Source: Nautilus pompilius (Eukaryota; Mollusca; Cephalopoda; Nautilida; Nautilidae). From it: 64,000 bases of DNA. The DNA lies in contig JACATO010002130.1 of the NCBI GenBank assembly GCA_018389105.1, forward strand, positions 1-64,000, in the 5' to 3' direction. The notes under the pieces are model-generated. The model saw only the letters and a list, made by a program, of their open reading frames with translations. It had not been told where the DNA came from and made no database searches. Every line of letters starts with the position of its first letter. Position 1 is the first letter of the stretch. The translations under genes and the position numbers were made by a program. This document shows, one piece after another, positions 36,761 to 49,369 of the stretch.

Positions 36761-37087
36761 AGCTGAAAGTAAAATATTAAAAGATATACTACATTCCAAA
36801 AAAAAATAAAGAGAAAATTAGATCCATTTTAATGCATCAAAATCAAATATTTATCAAGAAATTTTGTTTGAAAGTTTTAAAAGTTTGCTGAAATGTAAGA
36901 TAATGTAATGTACATCTGACTAGAGGCTACTAATATCAGATAGGCAGCTTGTTTGTTGCTGAAAAAATTATTTCACAATAATACCAGCAAAAGTATAAAT
37001 TTCTGAATGGTGTGGGGGAAAAAACAAGTAATAATTTAACCAGTTAATTATGGTTAATAATAAAAGGCATTCAACGAACATTCTTAC

Positions 37088-37211
37088 CTGTGCCCAGGTC
37101 ATGACACACTCAGCTATAGCAGCAGTTGGAATGATTTTGAAAGCAAGAAAAACTATCAGACTAAGTCCCAGTAAACTGTCAAAATACTGTTTTGTGCTCA
37201 CATTTAAAAAT
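37088..37211 (-). CDS. Candidate exon with a transmembrane segment
   Basis: On the minus strand, acceptor ctctttcag and donor gtaaga bound a 124-nt exon with a single open frame: FLNVSTKQYFDSLLGLSLIV then FLAFKIIPTAAIAECVMTWA, Q. Residues from about SLLGLSLIVF to IPTAAIAE are hydrophobic, suiting one membrane span. Both splice sites are strong. This is the best of the unidentified minus-strand exons; the family is not recognised. Confidence 0.45.
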
Positions 37212-38199
37212 CTGAAAGAGAAACTAATTTTTCTAAGTAAAATAGCATTCAAGCGAGGAACAGTGAAAATAATAGGGAAAAATACTGCATCAGAAAATGG
37301 AAAACAAAATTCACAAAACTGGTTACCTTAGAACCTATTTCTTATGTATTCATGTTAAGAAAAAATTGATAAATTTTGTTTTCTTTCCCATTGTTTGCAA
37401 CTCTAATTGAATTTAATTAGTACTCTTCCATTTTAAAACAGTGGAGGTCAACAAAGATTTTAATTAAATATTTCAGAGTATAGCTTTTCAGATATAAATG
37501 GATTAATTAATGAATGCATGAATTCATCAGGAAGTTTGTGTCTAAATGCACTGTTTATTTAACAGTAGTTTCATTTCAAATGATATTTTTGAAAGTTTTG
37601 ATTGTATTTTATAACTTTTGGATTCACAAATTACTTATTTCTGTTGGAAACTGGAGAAATTAAAAATGCACATTTCAATACAGTTTTAAAAAATGGTACT
37701 GATGCTACAAAGAAATAAACCTTGTACATGTTTAGTGTTAAGCTAATTAAAAAGTTGCTTGTTAACATAGCACAGAAGTTTACGTGGTACTGTTGGTGTT
37801 TCTGTTGTATAGTATTGTTAGATAATACAATGTCAACCTTTTGCTCCCCAAACTTCTTAACAGGTGTGAAATGAAGGTACGGCTTCAGAAAGGAGGACCA
37901 GTCAGGAAAGATACGATATTCCCACAAGTTCAGCTAAGACCTTTCAAACACCAACAGGATGTGCATCAATGGTTTTAGAATAGTTTATCTTCGTATTCCG
38001 AGAATTTATTTACCTAAACATTTTTGAATGACCGCATGGATTTAAAGGTTAGTTAAATTAATGGGCACAATAGTAAATTCTCCTTCACATCTTAACTGCC
38101 GTGTAATTAATTATTACTGTTCGGATGAAGATCTAGAAATATTTCGGAAAAAACAGTCTTTTTTATAGAGCTGCTCTTAACTTTAAAAGAGTTAAAATC

Positions 38200-38990
38200 A
38201 AAAATGCCCCCCCGCAAGTTTCTCAAAGACAAACAGAGCCGCCGAGACCTCCCGGATGCCCCACCAGGAGAACTGCTTGCTGGGTTACTGTAACATGCAG
38301 CTGCGGAGGGAGGGGGCACAGACTGCAGCATGCTGCACATCCTACAGACTCCTCTTGTGGTGCAGAAAGGTTTTTTCAAAAGGTAGAGTCGATAAATTGG
38401 CCGACTGCTGTCACAGAACTGAGTCAGTTCCGTGGATGTTCTGCTCCATCCCTGGACCAGTTGGTCTGGGTGCGAGTCGTCCTGCGGTTAGTCTCCTCAG
38501 CCTGGTGGGGAAACACACCTGGCCTCGTGTCATCATCGGTCATCGGCTACTGCTGCTGGTGAAGGAGGGAGATCCGCGGTATGAGCGCTCGAGACTCCCA
38601 CATCACCAGCGGGATCCGATGGTGGATTCCATCACCTATCTCGTGAACAAACAAACAAACAAACCGGGTACAGCGCATAGACTACTTTCGTGAACTTACT
38701 GGTGAAGTCTCTTCCCCGAGAAAACGAAACCATCCCGTGTCGCCATGGAGATGTGGACCAACCAGGGAGGTTATAGCAGAAGAGGCACCCGGCAGTGCAC
38801 CAGTACGTGAAGCCGGTCTGGGTTGTCTCCGCCATCTTGGTCAGCGCAGAGAGAAGCGACGGCGGAGGTCCCGTTGGATTCTAGCCGCCCTCGAGGTTGG
38901 GAGGCCCCGGTCTCTGTTTCCCTTTGGCCGGTTTTATCCGGGTGGAGACTAAGGTTAACCCTTTGAGCCCGCGAGGCCGGTTTTCTTGCC
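38200..38990. promoter_or_regulatory. CpG-rich promoter-like island with YY1-type site
   Basis: Unlike its AT-rich surroundings, this stretch is rich in G, C and CpG dinucleotides. CCGCCATCTTGG at 38829-38840 is the inverse of the YY1 consensus (AAGATGGCGG), often placed just downstream of transcription starts. No TATA box was seen. It could drive the ORF starting at 39129 (+) or a gene to the left (-); the direction cannot be settled from sequence. Confidence 0.45.
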
Positions 38991-39128
38991 TCCACGTGGT
39001 TCTGTTTACAAACATTCAAACACGGTTGAACATTGGAAATAAATCCAAGAAAAGATGCTGTTGTCACTTGACTTCCTCCATCATCATCATCATCATCCAT
39101 CATTTATTCCTGTTTATTTCGTCAAACG

Positions 39129-39380
39129 ATGGACATGTCTTCTAGCCACCACGTGACCGTCGGGGACTCGGGGTTTGAACAACATCAGTCTTTTGACAAA
39201 CAAATAAAATCAGATTTCTTTACTTCAGATCTGTGTACAGTGAAAGGTGAACAAGGAACCTTTAGAGAACTAGAAGGTTTTGGACAGCGAATCGATACAA
39301 GTTCCACAAATAATCAATGTTTCCAAAGTGAGAACTACAAAACCAGCTGTACAAAAACAAGGTTTTTTTTACCATTCTAG
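39129..39380 (+). CDS. Possible first coding exon downstream of the CpG island
   Basis: An ATG about 290 bases after the YY1-type motif opens an 83-codon frame starting MDMSSSHHVTVGDSGFEQHQ, with mixed polar composition (FDKQIKSDFFTSDLCTVKGE follows). A donor-like gtgaac at 39247 could end the coding exon after TVK. No family is recognised. The ORF abuts a decayed P-element at 39460, so the rest of any gene would lie beyond it. Confidence 0.3.
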   Translation: MDMSSSHHVTVGDSGFEQHQSFDKQIKSDFFTSDLCTVKGEQGTFRELEGFGQRIDTSSTNNQCFQSENYKTSCTKTRFFLPF

Positions 39381-39459
39381 AACTGAACCTACAGTTTATG
39401 CAGGTTGACCTTGAAAACTCCAGGGAAACAAAAAGTATCCATTCAAACATTTGTGAAAC

Positions 39460-40688
39460 TTATTGGCCTGAGAATATTACTAACTTATTATGAACTTGCC
39501 AACTTAGACATTGTAACGAGCTGTGTACCGTCTCAGTGTGCTTGCGTATTGCCATCTCATCTAAGATTAGGGCGCACACCCCAGGACCTTGATTAGCACC
39601 AAACTTCTGTTTTAATGCAGAGAACACGGCCTGGCGGAATCCCGGTTTGTCACTCACCATCTGATACCATTTCTCAATGGTTCTGGGATGGGGCAAACAA
39701 GTGTCAAACATCTTTTGTACATATCTGTTTGCCTTTGGTGAATAGGGATTTAAAGTCATTGCAAAGCTTCTCAGCTTTGATGAATGTTTGGAGGGCAGTT
39801 GTTGATCAGTATATTTTGCAATCTGATGCTTCAACAAATCTGACACACCACCTGCACAGTTTTAAAGCACCCTGACCACGACTTTCACCGCTTACAAGTT
39901 CATTACACCTCAACTCTCTGGTGATGTTTTTTTAAGTCAGCATTCTTTTTAATGAGGCATCGTTTTGACTGCTGCAGTAACTTTATTCGTTTTCTCGATG
40001 AGGCTAATTTCAATTCAGCTTGTTCTAATTTCCTTTTCAGTGAAGCCTTTTCAGGAGTGATACATGGCACAGGTATTGCATCACCGACATCCTCCACATC
40101 ACATTCAGATTGTCATGGAAATGGTCACTTTCTAGGTTTGCTGTAACTTTGCAGATGCTTAGGAAAACCAAATATAGTAGGTACCCTGCCACTGCAAATT
40201 CAAACCCAACTAACTGATGTCCTGTCAATATTTTTTTCTGCAAAGTGGCGAGAGCACAAAACTGCTGATTGATGGGTTAAAGTTGGCTCTCTTTGTTGCT
40301 CTTATCCATTTTTCTCTCAATTCTTCATTTTTTGGAAAACTGAAAAATAGAAGCATTTTTTATAACAATTTTTTAAAATCAGTGATTTTATTTCATATAA
40401 CTACTGTCATTAATTGCTTCAACAAAGGGACAGCTAAAGGGTGACAGATTATGTAAAAGTGTTTTACACAAACTGAATCATGGCAGTGGATTACACAGTT
40501 AAACAGGATTTTAAAAGTAGGTGAAAGTAGAAGCAGACAGGATTACTATGTACAAATAGCACAAGTAATAGTAGAGATGGCACTAGATAAAGATCAAGGA
40601 ACATATTAAGATATTTTGAAAATGATTCATTAATAGCTGAGAGATAAATTTTGCCTTAAGTAATAAACATAATATATTATTATTATTA

Positions 40689-40719
<31 letters not shown>

Positions 40720-40733
40720 TATTATTATTATTC

Positions 40734-40779
<46 letters not shown>

Positions 40780-41253
40780 TTTCAATGAAAGTGATTTAGA
40801 TGCATGTACTTCTGAGTGTGTGTTTCTAATTTCGTTTAAATAAGCTGTTTGGGGAACAAAGTCTAAATCGAGGAAAGTTGCTTCCCTGACCATCATTAGG
40901 GCTGTCTTTTGAGAAAGGACTCAGTGGTTCACTCATTTTATTATTATTATTATCAAGGTAATGTCATGATTGTATTAGATTCTAGTGGACAGCATGTGCT
41001 ATAATTATTTAACAAGAGCATAGATAGAAGCCTGTCACATCACTGTGATGGTGACATATTAATTTGCTGTGCCAACTTGACTGTCTGTCCCACCCGCTCT
41101 GCCAAAAACTCAAAGATCTTTTTACAAAATATCTTCATTGTCTGTACAAAGTTTTAAAGAAAGCATGCACAATAAATACAATTCTAACTGATGAAAGGTA
41201 ACAGAGGGGTTATTTTCATGATTGGTACAGCCAAAAGCAGAACAGGATGGCAT
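39460..41253 (-). pseudogene. THAP-domain P-element-like transposase, decayed
   Basis: Minus-strand blocks in order: a THAP start at 41253, MPSCSAFGCTNHENNPSVTF (C2CH zinc finger, first two Cys); FGFPKHLQSYSKPRK near 40170-40130, as in the THAP9-type linker; a coiled-coil stretch at 40097-39903 (ASLKRKLEQAELKLASSRKR); and the catalytic core at 39846-39460 with LRSFAMTLNPYSPKANRYVQ, LPHPRTIEKWYQMVS and LILDEMAIRKHTE, where the Asp of LDEMAIR is a family catalytic residue. Stops and frame changes separate the blocks, and about 900 bases including an ATT microsatellite split the THAP domain from the rest. No terminal repeats were found. Confidence 0.7.
40675..40777. repeat. (ATT)n microsatellite
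   Basis: About 100 bases of ATT units with few interruptions (a ctt unit near 40733). A shorter one, of about eight units, lies at 47471-47494. Confidence 0.9.
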
Positions 41254-41559
41254 CTTCACTTGAGTTCTCTGTTTATGAGCAGACCAAGATGTCGGAATTG
41301 GCTTATACATGGATAAAATTTAAATTTCTGACTATTGAAAAAACAAGTGCATTAAACCTGAAAACTTGGCTATAAAGTTCACATCAAACTACTTGGAAAA
41401 CACCAGAGTGGGGAGTTCAGTAGTACCCATGTTAATTGTTCATTAAAATACGCTTATTTATCCAATCAATAACAAATCACCACCATCTTCATCTGTTTCA
41501 ATCTGAATTGTGAGTATAAAACCCTCATTTATTTTGAAATTCCACCTGTCACATCATGT

Positions 41560-42160
41560 AATTCTTGCACAACAACCTTTAAACTGGAAGTTATAAAATT
41601 TGCCAAGGAAAATGGACAAATATGGCTGTTCCTCATAAGTACAGTATCATTGAAAAATGTGTCCAGAAATGGCACAAGGTGAAGAAAATTAAGAAGGCAA
41701 ATCGCAGCTGTACACCTCAATGGAAAAAGCATAGAGGACAGGTTAGAAGAGTAGATATTATCACAATGTGCTGCATGTCATGGAGAGATTAAAAGTGAAA
41801 CAAATGGTCACTGAGTTGGAAGTGGAGAACTTTGTGAGTGGTCCATTGTGGTGTTTCTGCTTTATGCATAGAAAAAGACTGCATCAGGCAGAAAGAGAAG
41901 TTTGATAATTTCAAAAGAGCCCATTAATATTCATGAGCATGGAAGTACCCTATATGGTTCTTAATTGTTGTTGTTGATTTGCAAGACTTCACGCGGTGTT
42001 CTGGCTGATGTTGGTCAACTATCTTATCTTATCTAATTTATAATCCAGTTCATCTTATTGCTGAATAAGGTTGAGAAAAATGGGAGATTGAGTCCATTCA
42101 TATAAACCGCATCGACTTATAACCCAGAAATTATGGTATATGGAAATGAGAATAGAGAAA
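41560..42160 (+). pseudogene. pogo/Tigger-type transposase remnant (CENP-B-like N-terminus)
   Basis: The plus strand reads FKLEVIKFAKENGQIW from about 41578, a Brinker/CENP-B-type helix-turn-helix start. In another frame it reads EKCVQKWHKVKKIKKANRSC then TPQWKK, and then NFVSGPLWCFCFMHRKRLHQ near 41828-41885, the second DNA-binding half (family: GGPGWCYRFMKRH). No DDE core follows. Frame changes and stops are present. A TAAACCGCATCGACTTATAA string near 42105 may be its right end region. Confidence 0.6.
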
Positions 42161-44360
42161 GAGAAATAATAATGATAAAACAAAGTTGTTAGGGAGCAGA
42201 TGGTTACGTGAAACCTGTGGGTTTATTCAAAGAAGTAAAATAAAGCCTTTCTAAAAGACTTATTATTTCATAACATGGTAAAAAATGTTAATTTCATCTA
42301 TTGAAATCTTAACATGTCTGATATATCCATAAATATACTTCATAGAAATTTTTATCTAAAAAATGTTTTACATATATGAAGAACCTCAGATTATAAAAAA
42401 GGACTTGAAAGATGTCATGTTGATGTTAAAACTGTTTTTGGGAAAGAGTGTATAATGATGCATCTTAGGACCTTGGTGAAAATAAAATGCCTTTTTGATT
42501 ACATCATTTTGCAAGAGGCAATAAATGCAGTTCTAGAATCCAACACACCAAGAACACATTCAGTGTTAAAGTTAGCAAAAACTTTAAATACCAATGTTGT
42601 GTGTGACAGGAAAGTTCAAATATCACTAAAGTAAAATATTAGCAGAGTTATTTCTAAAAAAAAAATAATTAATATTTGTTTTAAGAAATTTTTAATGTGC
42701 ATCTTTCTGTAAATTTCTGCTTAAAACCAAAGTAATTTGCAATGAGAAAAATATGATAATAAAAAACTAATTGTGACATCATATTCATCAAAATGAAAAA
42801 CTGCGAATAGTTGTGATGTTATGTCATCACTTTGTTTCTTGTGGTAGCATCAGCATGTCTTTAGCAACTTTGGTATCATTTTGGTAAGTGTAGCAGATGT
42901 GGGGGCACTAGCTCCAGTTAACACAAATGTACTTTTGTGTTGCTCCAACATCTTGCACAAATTTGTGACGAGCGAACCCTAACCCTGATAGAATTCCAGT
43001 CAGAAGTTTACATTCTGGACAACAAAAACCTCAATGAATGCCAGCTGAGTAACTCTGTTTTTCTTAATAGATTCAAAGAAATTATTTAAAATAAAAATTC
43101 AATTTTTCATTTGAAAATGAAATTTTTAAAAAGAGTAATTCTAAATAAGGAACTTTATAATTTCCAAATGCCATTATTAAGATCTGAAAGACAAAATAAT
43201 CGTACAGTTTATTATACATGGGGTATTGATCTTGTAGCTGTGGTCCTTAGTACTGGATTTTTCTGTATTTTTTGTTCATTCCAATGTGAAAGGGATCTGG
43301 TTATAATCTGTATGGTTTTATCTGTAGCACCTCTACAGCTGTCATGTACTTACCAGCACTTTTACTTCTGATCATTTATTTTTAACATAAAAGAAAACTT
43401 AATAATTAAAATAACTAACAAAGTATTAAAACAGAATTTATTTTCAAATAATTATAAAGTAAAATCTGTTTAAAATGTTATTTAAATAAACAAATAATAT
43501 ATAGAATTTACTACAGATTAGAAACAAAGGATAAACTAAATATGTAGCTCAGTGTTTTGTATTTTTTAATGCTTAAAATTTATGTTTATTGAAAAGCAAT
43601 TACATTAAAAATAATTTTAAAAAACCAACAAAATGTTTATATATTTTATTGTTGTAGTCAAGTTCATTCTAGATACAGAAAGCCAGTTAAAATAACACAC
43701 ATGGAATTTTAAACAAAGATATCTTAAGCAAAATGTTTAAGTACAGGTTTTACTTAAGAAATATTTTTATATAATTATTTTAAAAAATGGCTTAATTAAC
43801 TACTTGTTAATAATTTTCTACTTATCTCTGTAACTACAGATATCCTCTTGTTAGTATTACCACTGAAATATGAACCATGTGGAAAGAATTGTGATAATAA
43901 ATAAGTTATAAAATTTGAAACAATAATAATTTATTTACGTGTAAGAAGAAAAGGCATTCCTTCATGTGTAAACAAGAAAAGGTGCAGCATCTTATTTATG
44001 GGTGAATGGTAGACATGAATGTGTTGTAAATTGGCGCCTGTTGGAAGTGTGTATAAAATGTGTTTTTCACAAGGATGTGCAGGCTGATGAAGCTTCGGGG
44101 AACCACAGCATTAGAGATTTTAATTTTTGATTGTAAAATGTACATCTACATAGTTTTTATTTGTTTGTTTTGTGTCTTAGAATGCTTGGCTAAAAACCAC
44201 AATATCTATAGAAATGTTGTTACTTTAGCCATATTTCCCGTGTTCCCCAAAACATGTCAGCCTATGATGAGAATCTACTGGGGCCAATTCAGGAACACTT
44301 GGAACCATTAAAGGTCACATATTTTTTCATAGTTTTGCTTTCATCTATTTCTTTCCCTGA
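42161..44360. other. AT-rich gene-free stretch
   Basis: Chance ORFs only. At 44229-44313 a frame beginning HISRVPQNMSAYDENLLGPI looks protein-like and ends at a gt, but the gap to the next candidate exon is only 56 bases. Confidence 0.35.
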
Positions 44361-44369
44361 CAATTGAAG

Positions 44370-44481
44370 AGCATCCCACAATGCATTGATATGAAAGCTG
44401 ACTTCCATGAACTCAACACAGAAATGGTCTTTTCAGATTTTAGCTACACAGTGTCCCCATTGTTATTTGACCACAACCCAG
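44370..44481 (+). CDS. Candidate exon, family unknown
   Basis: Between ttgaag and the strong donor gtaagc lies a 37-codon open frame: SIPQCIDMKADFHELNTEMV then FSDFSYTVSPLLFDHNP. Composition and the good donor suggest a real or recently lost exon. No family is recognised. The acceptor lacks a long pyrimidine tract. Confidence 0.35.
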
Positions 44482-47400
44482 GTAAGCAAGCATTTTAGAG
44501 CTGTCAGTTTTTAACTGAACAATATATATTTGGGCTTCCATCAAAGCATTATGGGAAGATATCCTTAGCTGGTGACAAACAATAATTAGCTATTTGTTAT
44601 CTAATTTTCCCCATTTAAGTTACCTGTGCTATGCTCAGGCAAAATTCTTCAATGCCTTTCTAGACAATAATCTTTAAAAGAAAATGATAGCAGAAATTAG
44701 AAGTAATGGCATGCACAGTTAACCCTTTATCAACAAATAACTTTAATATCTTTATTATTCTGCCTTTTCTGTATGTCAGTCTACTGGAATGCAGCTATTG
44801 GAAACTTTCAATTTTTAGACATTTTAAAAATCTCCACACTAATTTAACCCCCAAAATTGAAATTAGGAAAAATTATGCTGTAATGTAAATAAATAACTCT
44901 TAAAATGACAGGCTTGTTACATTAATATTATGGGCTTGCCTCAAGTTAGCCATTTCCCTCTTTCTGATTTTTTTCCATGTGATATTTAATTTGCAATGCA
45001 GAAAAAAATGTGGCAAAACAATGTGTCAGTTAATCAGCACATAATCGGTAATTGGATATTTTTCTGATTAATCATTCTGCCAATTATTAGTCTTCATACA
45101 GCAAACAAAAAACTTGTATGTTTTTATTCAGAAAGAACTGTAATGTTGCTCCTCTGTGCATTTTCCATATGCACCAAATTTTATTAATAAATCATTTTTG
45201 CCAGGTAAACAGACAACCAGAGGCATTTGTCTGGCCCTGTGTTGGAGAGAGTGGATGATGTTAAATCTCATAGACATCTGTTCATTCATCACCTCTCCCA
45301 ACCATGTATTGCCTGCCTATATACATATATATTTTAGCGCATTTTCTTTTTGTGAGGAGGCAGCTGGCAATAATATTTAATTATTCCGACTAGATTTTTG
45401 TGTTTGAAAAAAAATCCCTGCCACAACACTAAAAAATTGGAAACAGATGACTAAAGTTTATGGAATTTTTTTTACATTTTCAAATTGATTGCATATCAGT
45501 TTTTATTTTTATAGTATCTGTAAATGTATTGCTGAAGATATAATTAAGTCACACAACTTTAATATCTATCACTTCTACCACATTCTTTTTCAGAAACATT
45601 TACATTATTCATTTGAATTAAATTTCTGTATTTAATTACTAAATGTACTGATTAAACTGTACGTTAACTATCTGTATCTAAGTGGATCAGAATTCAAGGT
45701 CACTTACTCAAAAGGTAATTGGGTTCATATAAAATTTTAAGCAAAATTGTAGTTATTTTTAATGATGATGATATATTTTTTTCTTGAAATAAGCCCAATA
45801 TTTAGTTTAGTTCTAAAAACTAATCCTTACTAACAAAAGTCTGTTGTTGAAAATACATTTTGTAAAATAGTATGAAAACAGCTTGGCTGGTGCCAAGAGA
45901 GATCAAGCAGCGAAGAGGCGAATTACAGACTCTGGGTATTGACAACTATCACTAATTACTCAAGCTGAGCTACTAAAGTTAAATATAGTGAAGATGGCAG
46001 TAAAATGGAATTTTTTAGTGTAATGAAACTTGGAAGCTGGTGTCCATGAAGGCTTAGCAGGAACTACAACTAGATTCTTATCTTGTCTATCTGTGATGAT
46101 ATTGATAAGAATTCACATTCTTTTATGCATCCATTTGGTGGGAATCTTGCTCCCACTAGTTTTATTCATTGTAGCAGCTGAAATATGGCTATTATTAAGG
46201 TGCCAAGAGCAGTGTTTTCATTGTCTAGTTTCAGCGAGTTCTCAGGTAGAGCAAAAAATCTGCACACCTAAAATATCCAAACAGCATTTGTTTTTTTAGA
46301 CACTGTAGATTATTTTAATCATCTATTTGTTTTAATAGTTTCTTTCTTTCTTTGTTTAATTTTAAACATCGTATCAAATCAAAATTTATGTATTTACTGC
46401 CATATTCTTACAACTATGAATCTTCTTCTCATTGGAAAAGTTCATGCAGTTTCAACATTTTGCTGTTGACTGAAATGCTAATATGTGACACATACTGTGT
46501 GTATTATAACCAAATTTATGGTTCAAGATAGCACAGTTTACAAACTTACTACTATTGTAATATAAAAGAAACTTTTTTTTTCATTAAAACACAACATAAA
46601 TGTTTAATATTAAGTACAAATTAAATATTTAAACATGCTATATATTATGTAGCAGATTTTCTTGTTCATTCATTTCTGTTTTCAGTGCTTGGATTTCTTC
46701 CATTTCTCAAACTGCTCAACCTAATAAATAATTTAAGTTTTGCTTCATTAACTGGTTTGTCTGCTTTATCTTTAAGAAAGGCTACATCATTTTCTTTATT
46801 TCTTTTCATTGTTTAAGAAATGCAGTTCGTTTTCCACGAGTTTCTGATAAATGGATTTTAATGCATTTTATTTTCTTTCTTTTTTTGTTAATATTTTAAA
46901 GGATGAAAATAGTTTTTCCTGGCAGTTTGTGCAAACTTTAATAAAACCGCCAACTCTGAATATATCATCAATTATTCTTCTGGAAAACAAACAATTTGTT
47001 TCTTTGCTTACATTATTTTTCTACCAGCAATGTTTTAATGGTAATTCTGACATTTTGACAGAAATAGAAAACCAAGTATTATTTGTAATAAGACAAAGAA
47101 CTGATAATGAGAACCAGCATATTTCTGCATGTGCTGTCTAAAGTATAATACAGAAGCAATCATCAAACGACTCATCACCGCCGAGCCAAAAGCAGCCTTT
47201 GCCCGGCTGGTTTCAGCCAAGCTTCCCTGGAAAGGACTAAACAATGTTTCTGTTCATTAGCCGAACAGCAGTTCATGTGGAGAACGTGCAATTTTGAATA
47301 CACTTTTGTTCTTACATTTCAACTGCATAACATCTTCAATGTGATGCATCTTAATTGAAAGTTGATTGCCCCTTTAAGAATAGTAATTAACCAGGTTAAA

Positions 47401-48237
47401 TTTTTTATTTGTACAGTTAGTTGATAATTAATAAAGTATGATCATGGAAATTTTCTACAACAAATAATTTCTTTATTATTATTATTATTATTATTTTAAT
47501 TGGGATGCTTCAGTATGCAGAAAAAATAACTATTCATGCATTGTAAAACAAGAGATTAATATAACACATTATTTCAATATTTTGGTTTAAAGAATAAAAA
47601 TTTGTTTATTTATTTATTTACTCTTTCTTCAACAGCTGACATAAAGAACCAAAGAGCCATCTTTACATGGCATTTATGTGACAGTTTATCATCTTTCATA
47701 TTTACTGTCATATAAATGTGCCGTAGAGATAATAATTTTGGTTCTTTACTGCAGTGATTAAAGATTATGTATAGATGAAATTTTGCCCAGTAAGCATAAC
47801 ATTTTCATTCCTTTTTCACTGTAATATTAATTAAATGTTTTCTAATTTTCTCCTTTATCGTCTGCTAATAAAGGTAGCATTGTGTATAGTTTTAAATGTC
47901 CTGTTAACAAAATCCAGCCTTAACTAACTGCAGAGACATGTAATGTTACTCACAATTTAATTTTTTTTGAGATAAAAAAAAAACGTATTTCTTTAACAAT
48001 TTAGTTGCAGAGACGGTCAAAACATACCTAAAAAATCCAAGTATAAATGATAGTCACTTTATATACAAGAAATATATAAATAAATAAGTTGTAAAGAGTT
48101 GAAATTTTCTAGTAGAGTAGATTATAGAAAATAACCTTACAGATTTAATGGTGGTAGACATTTTAAATGCATGAAAAATTAACTTTCAAAGATTGTTGAA
48201 ATTATGAGTATTAAATAAATTCTTCCATCTTTATACA
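44482..48237. other. Gene-free stretch with one GC-richer scrap
   Basis: Mostly AT-rich. A GC-richer scrap at 47140-47245 encodes YNTEAIIKRLITAEPKAAFA then RLVSAKLPWKGLNN on the plus strand, after tctaaag; it could be part of a repeat or a lost exon and is unrecognised. No other support. Confidence 0.35.
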
Positions 48238-48353
48238 ATACCTAAACAGTTCTTCAAGTCAGCCTGCAACATATAGCCTTCTGAACAAGTACAGCTGGCA
48301 CTACCTGGTGAGTTCTGGCAGCCATATTGGTTTTGTGCACATTCATCGATATC
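48238..48353 (-). CDS. Calcium-binding EGF-like domain exon
   Basis: The minus strand, after taatgcag and before gtattg, encodes DIDECAQNQYGCQNSPGSAS then CTCSEGYMLQADLKNCLG. The DIDEC start, the Cys spacing ending CxC...GY...C, and the phase 1-1 borders are those of the movable cbEGF exon. The consensus Cys before GSASC is kept; the Asn of the calcium/hydroxylation motif (C-x-N/D-x4-F/Y) is not clear, since SPGSAS replaces it. It would form one extracellular EGF module of a secreted or membrane protein; the parent gene is not identifiable. Confidence 0.75.
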
Positions 48354-49369
48354 TGCATTAATATTGCATTAGTAAACAACTAAGATTAATCTCCAAAAGC
48401 AGCATCAGTGAGCAGCAGCAGACAAAAAACAGATGCGAACAAGGTTAACTCCTGCTGCATATTGAAATAGTCAATGCAAAAACAAAAGCTTTCTAAGTGC
48501 CTAGAAAATCATGTTTTAACTTGAGGAAAATTTGACTCGTGAAATAATGTAATTTTACATCAATTTAAAATTCCCCCTTTTCTCCTTAAAATTTTCAGTT
48601 GTTTATTTGCTTCTTTTGCTGAGTAGAATTATTAACTGTTATAAAACAATTTACAAATTAGTAGGCACTTTACAATAATAAAAATTTATTTTTTCATGTA
48701 TCTTAATGCAATATTTTCTTTAAAAAACAACAGCAACAAATTTTAACTCTGATTATACAAGAAAAAAATCTTTGAAACTTGTTGACAAATATCATGCCAT
48801 CTACCATCCCATTGAGACAAATATTTTCAATGAACCATTGTCACACATGATCAAACCATATTATTTTCTCCAAGGTGATTATGCATCAGAGTTTAATCTT
48901 AAGAAAACATTAATATACTTGTTTTCACTATAAACTGATAGCTAGTTATTGTAATGTCTGTAATTATTTGGACACATTTAAAATTCATCACTAATTTCTT
49001 AAAATAATGTGTAAAATGATGATAATGCTCAAACTTGTCTGCAAACATGTTTTCTTTTGTCTTGCTAATTAATTGCCAGCAACTATATTTGACATGATAA
49101 TATTAATAAATTTATTAATCATATTAATTCTCAGTTCTCTTCCTTAGGGGTCTTGTAACTACTAAGCCAAACTAAGTTAAGGCTCAACTACCATAAGTTT
49201 CTCAATTCTGATTTAGCATAACAACATAAATTTACATAATTAAAGAGTGTAGTTTTTGTTTTCATTAGCATTGTCTTCTTTGCCTGGTTGACTTTAAAAG
49301 AAAAAATAATTCTTTTCCGGCATGAATTTAACACTTAAAACATTTTTGTCTTCAGAATTAACATTTGTC

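Noticed and set aside
38256..38693. 145-codon plus-strand ORF in the CpG-rich island
   Set aside because: GC-rich DNA has few stops, so long ORFs arise by chance; no recognisable domain and no better than the overlapping minus-strand ORFs.
38771..39103. Minus-strand ORF starting MMDDDDDDGG
   Set aside because: The Asp run comes from an ATC/CAT simple repeat (39079-39100); no domain was recognised.
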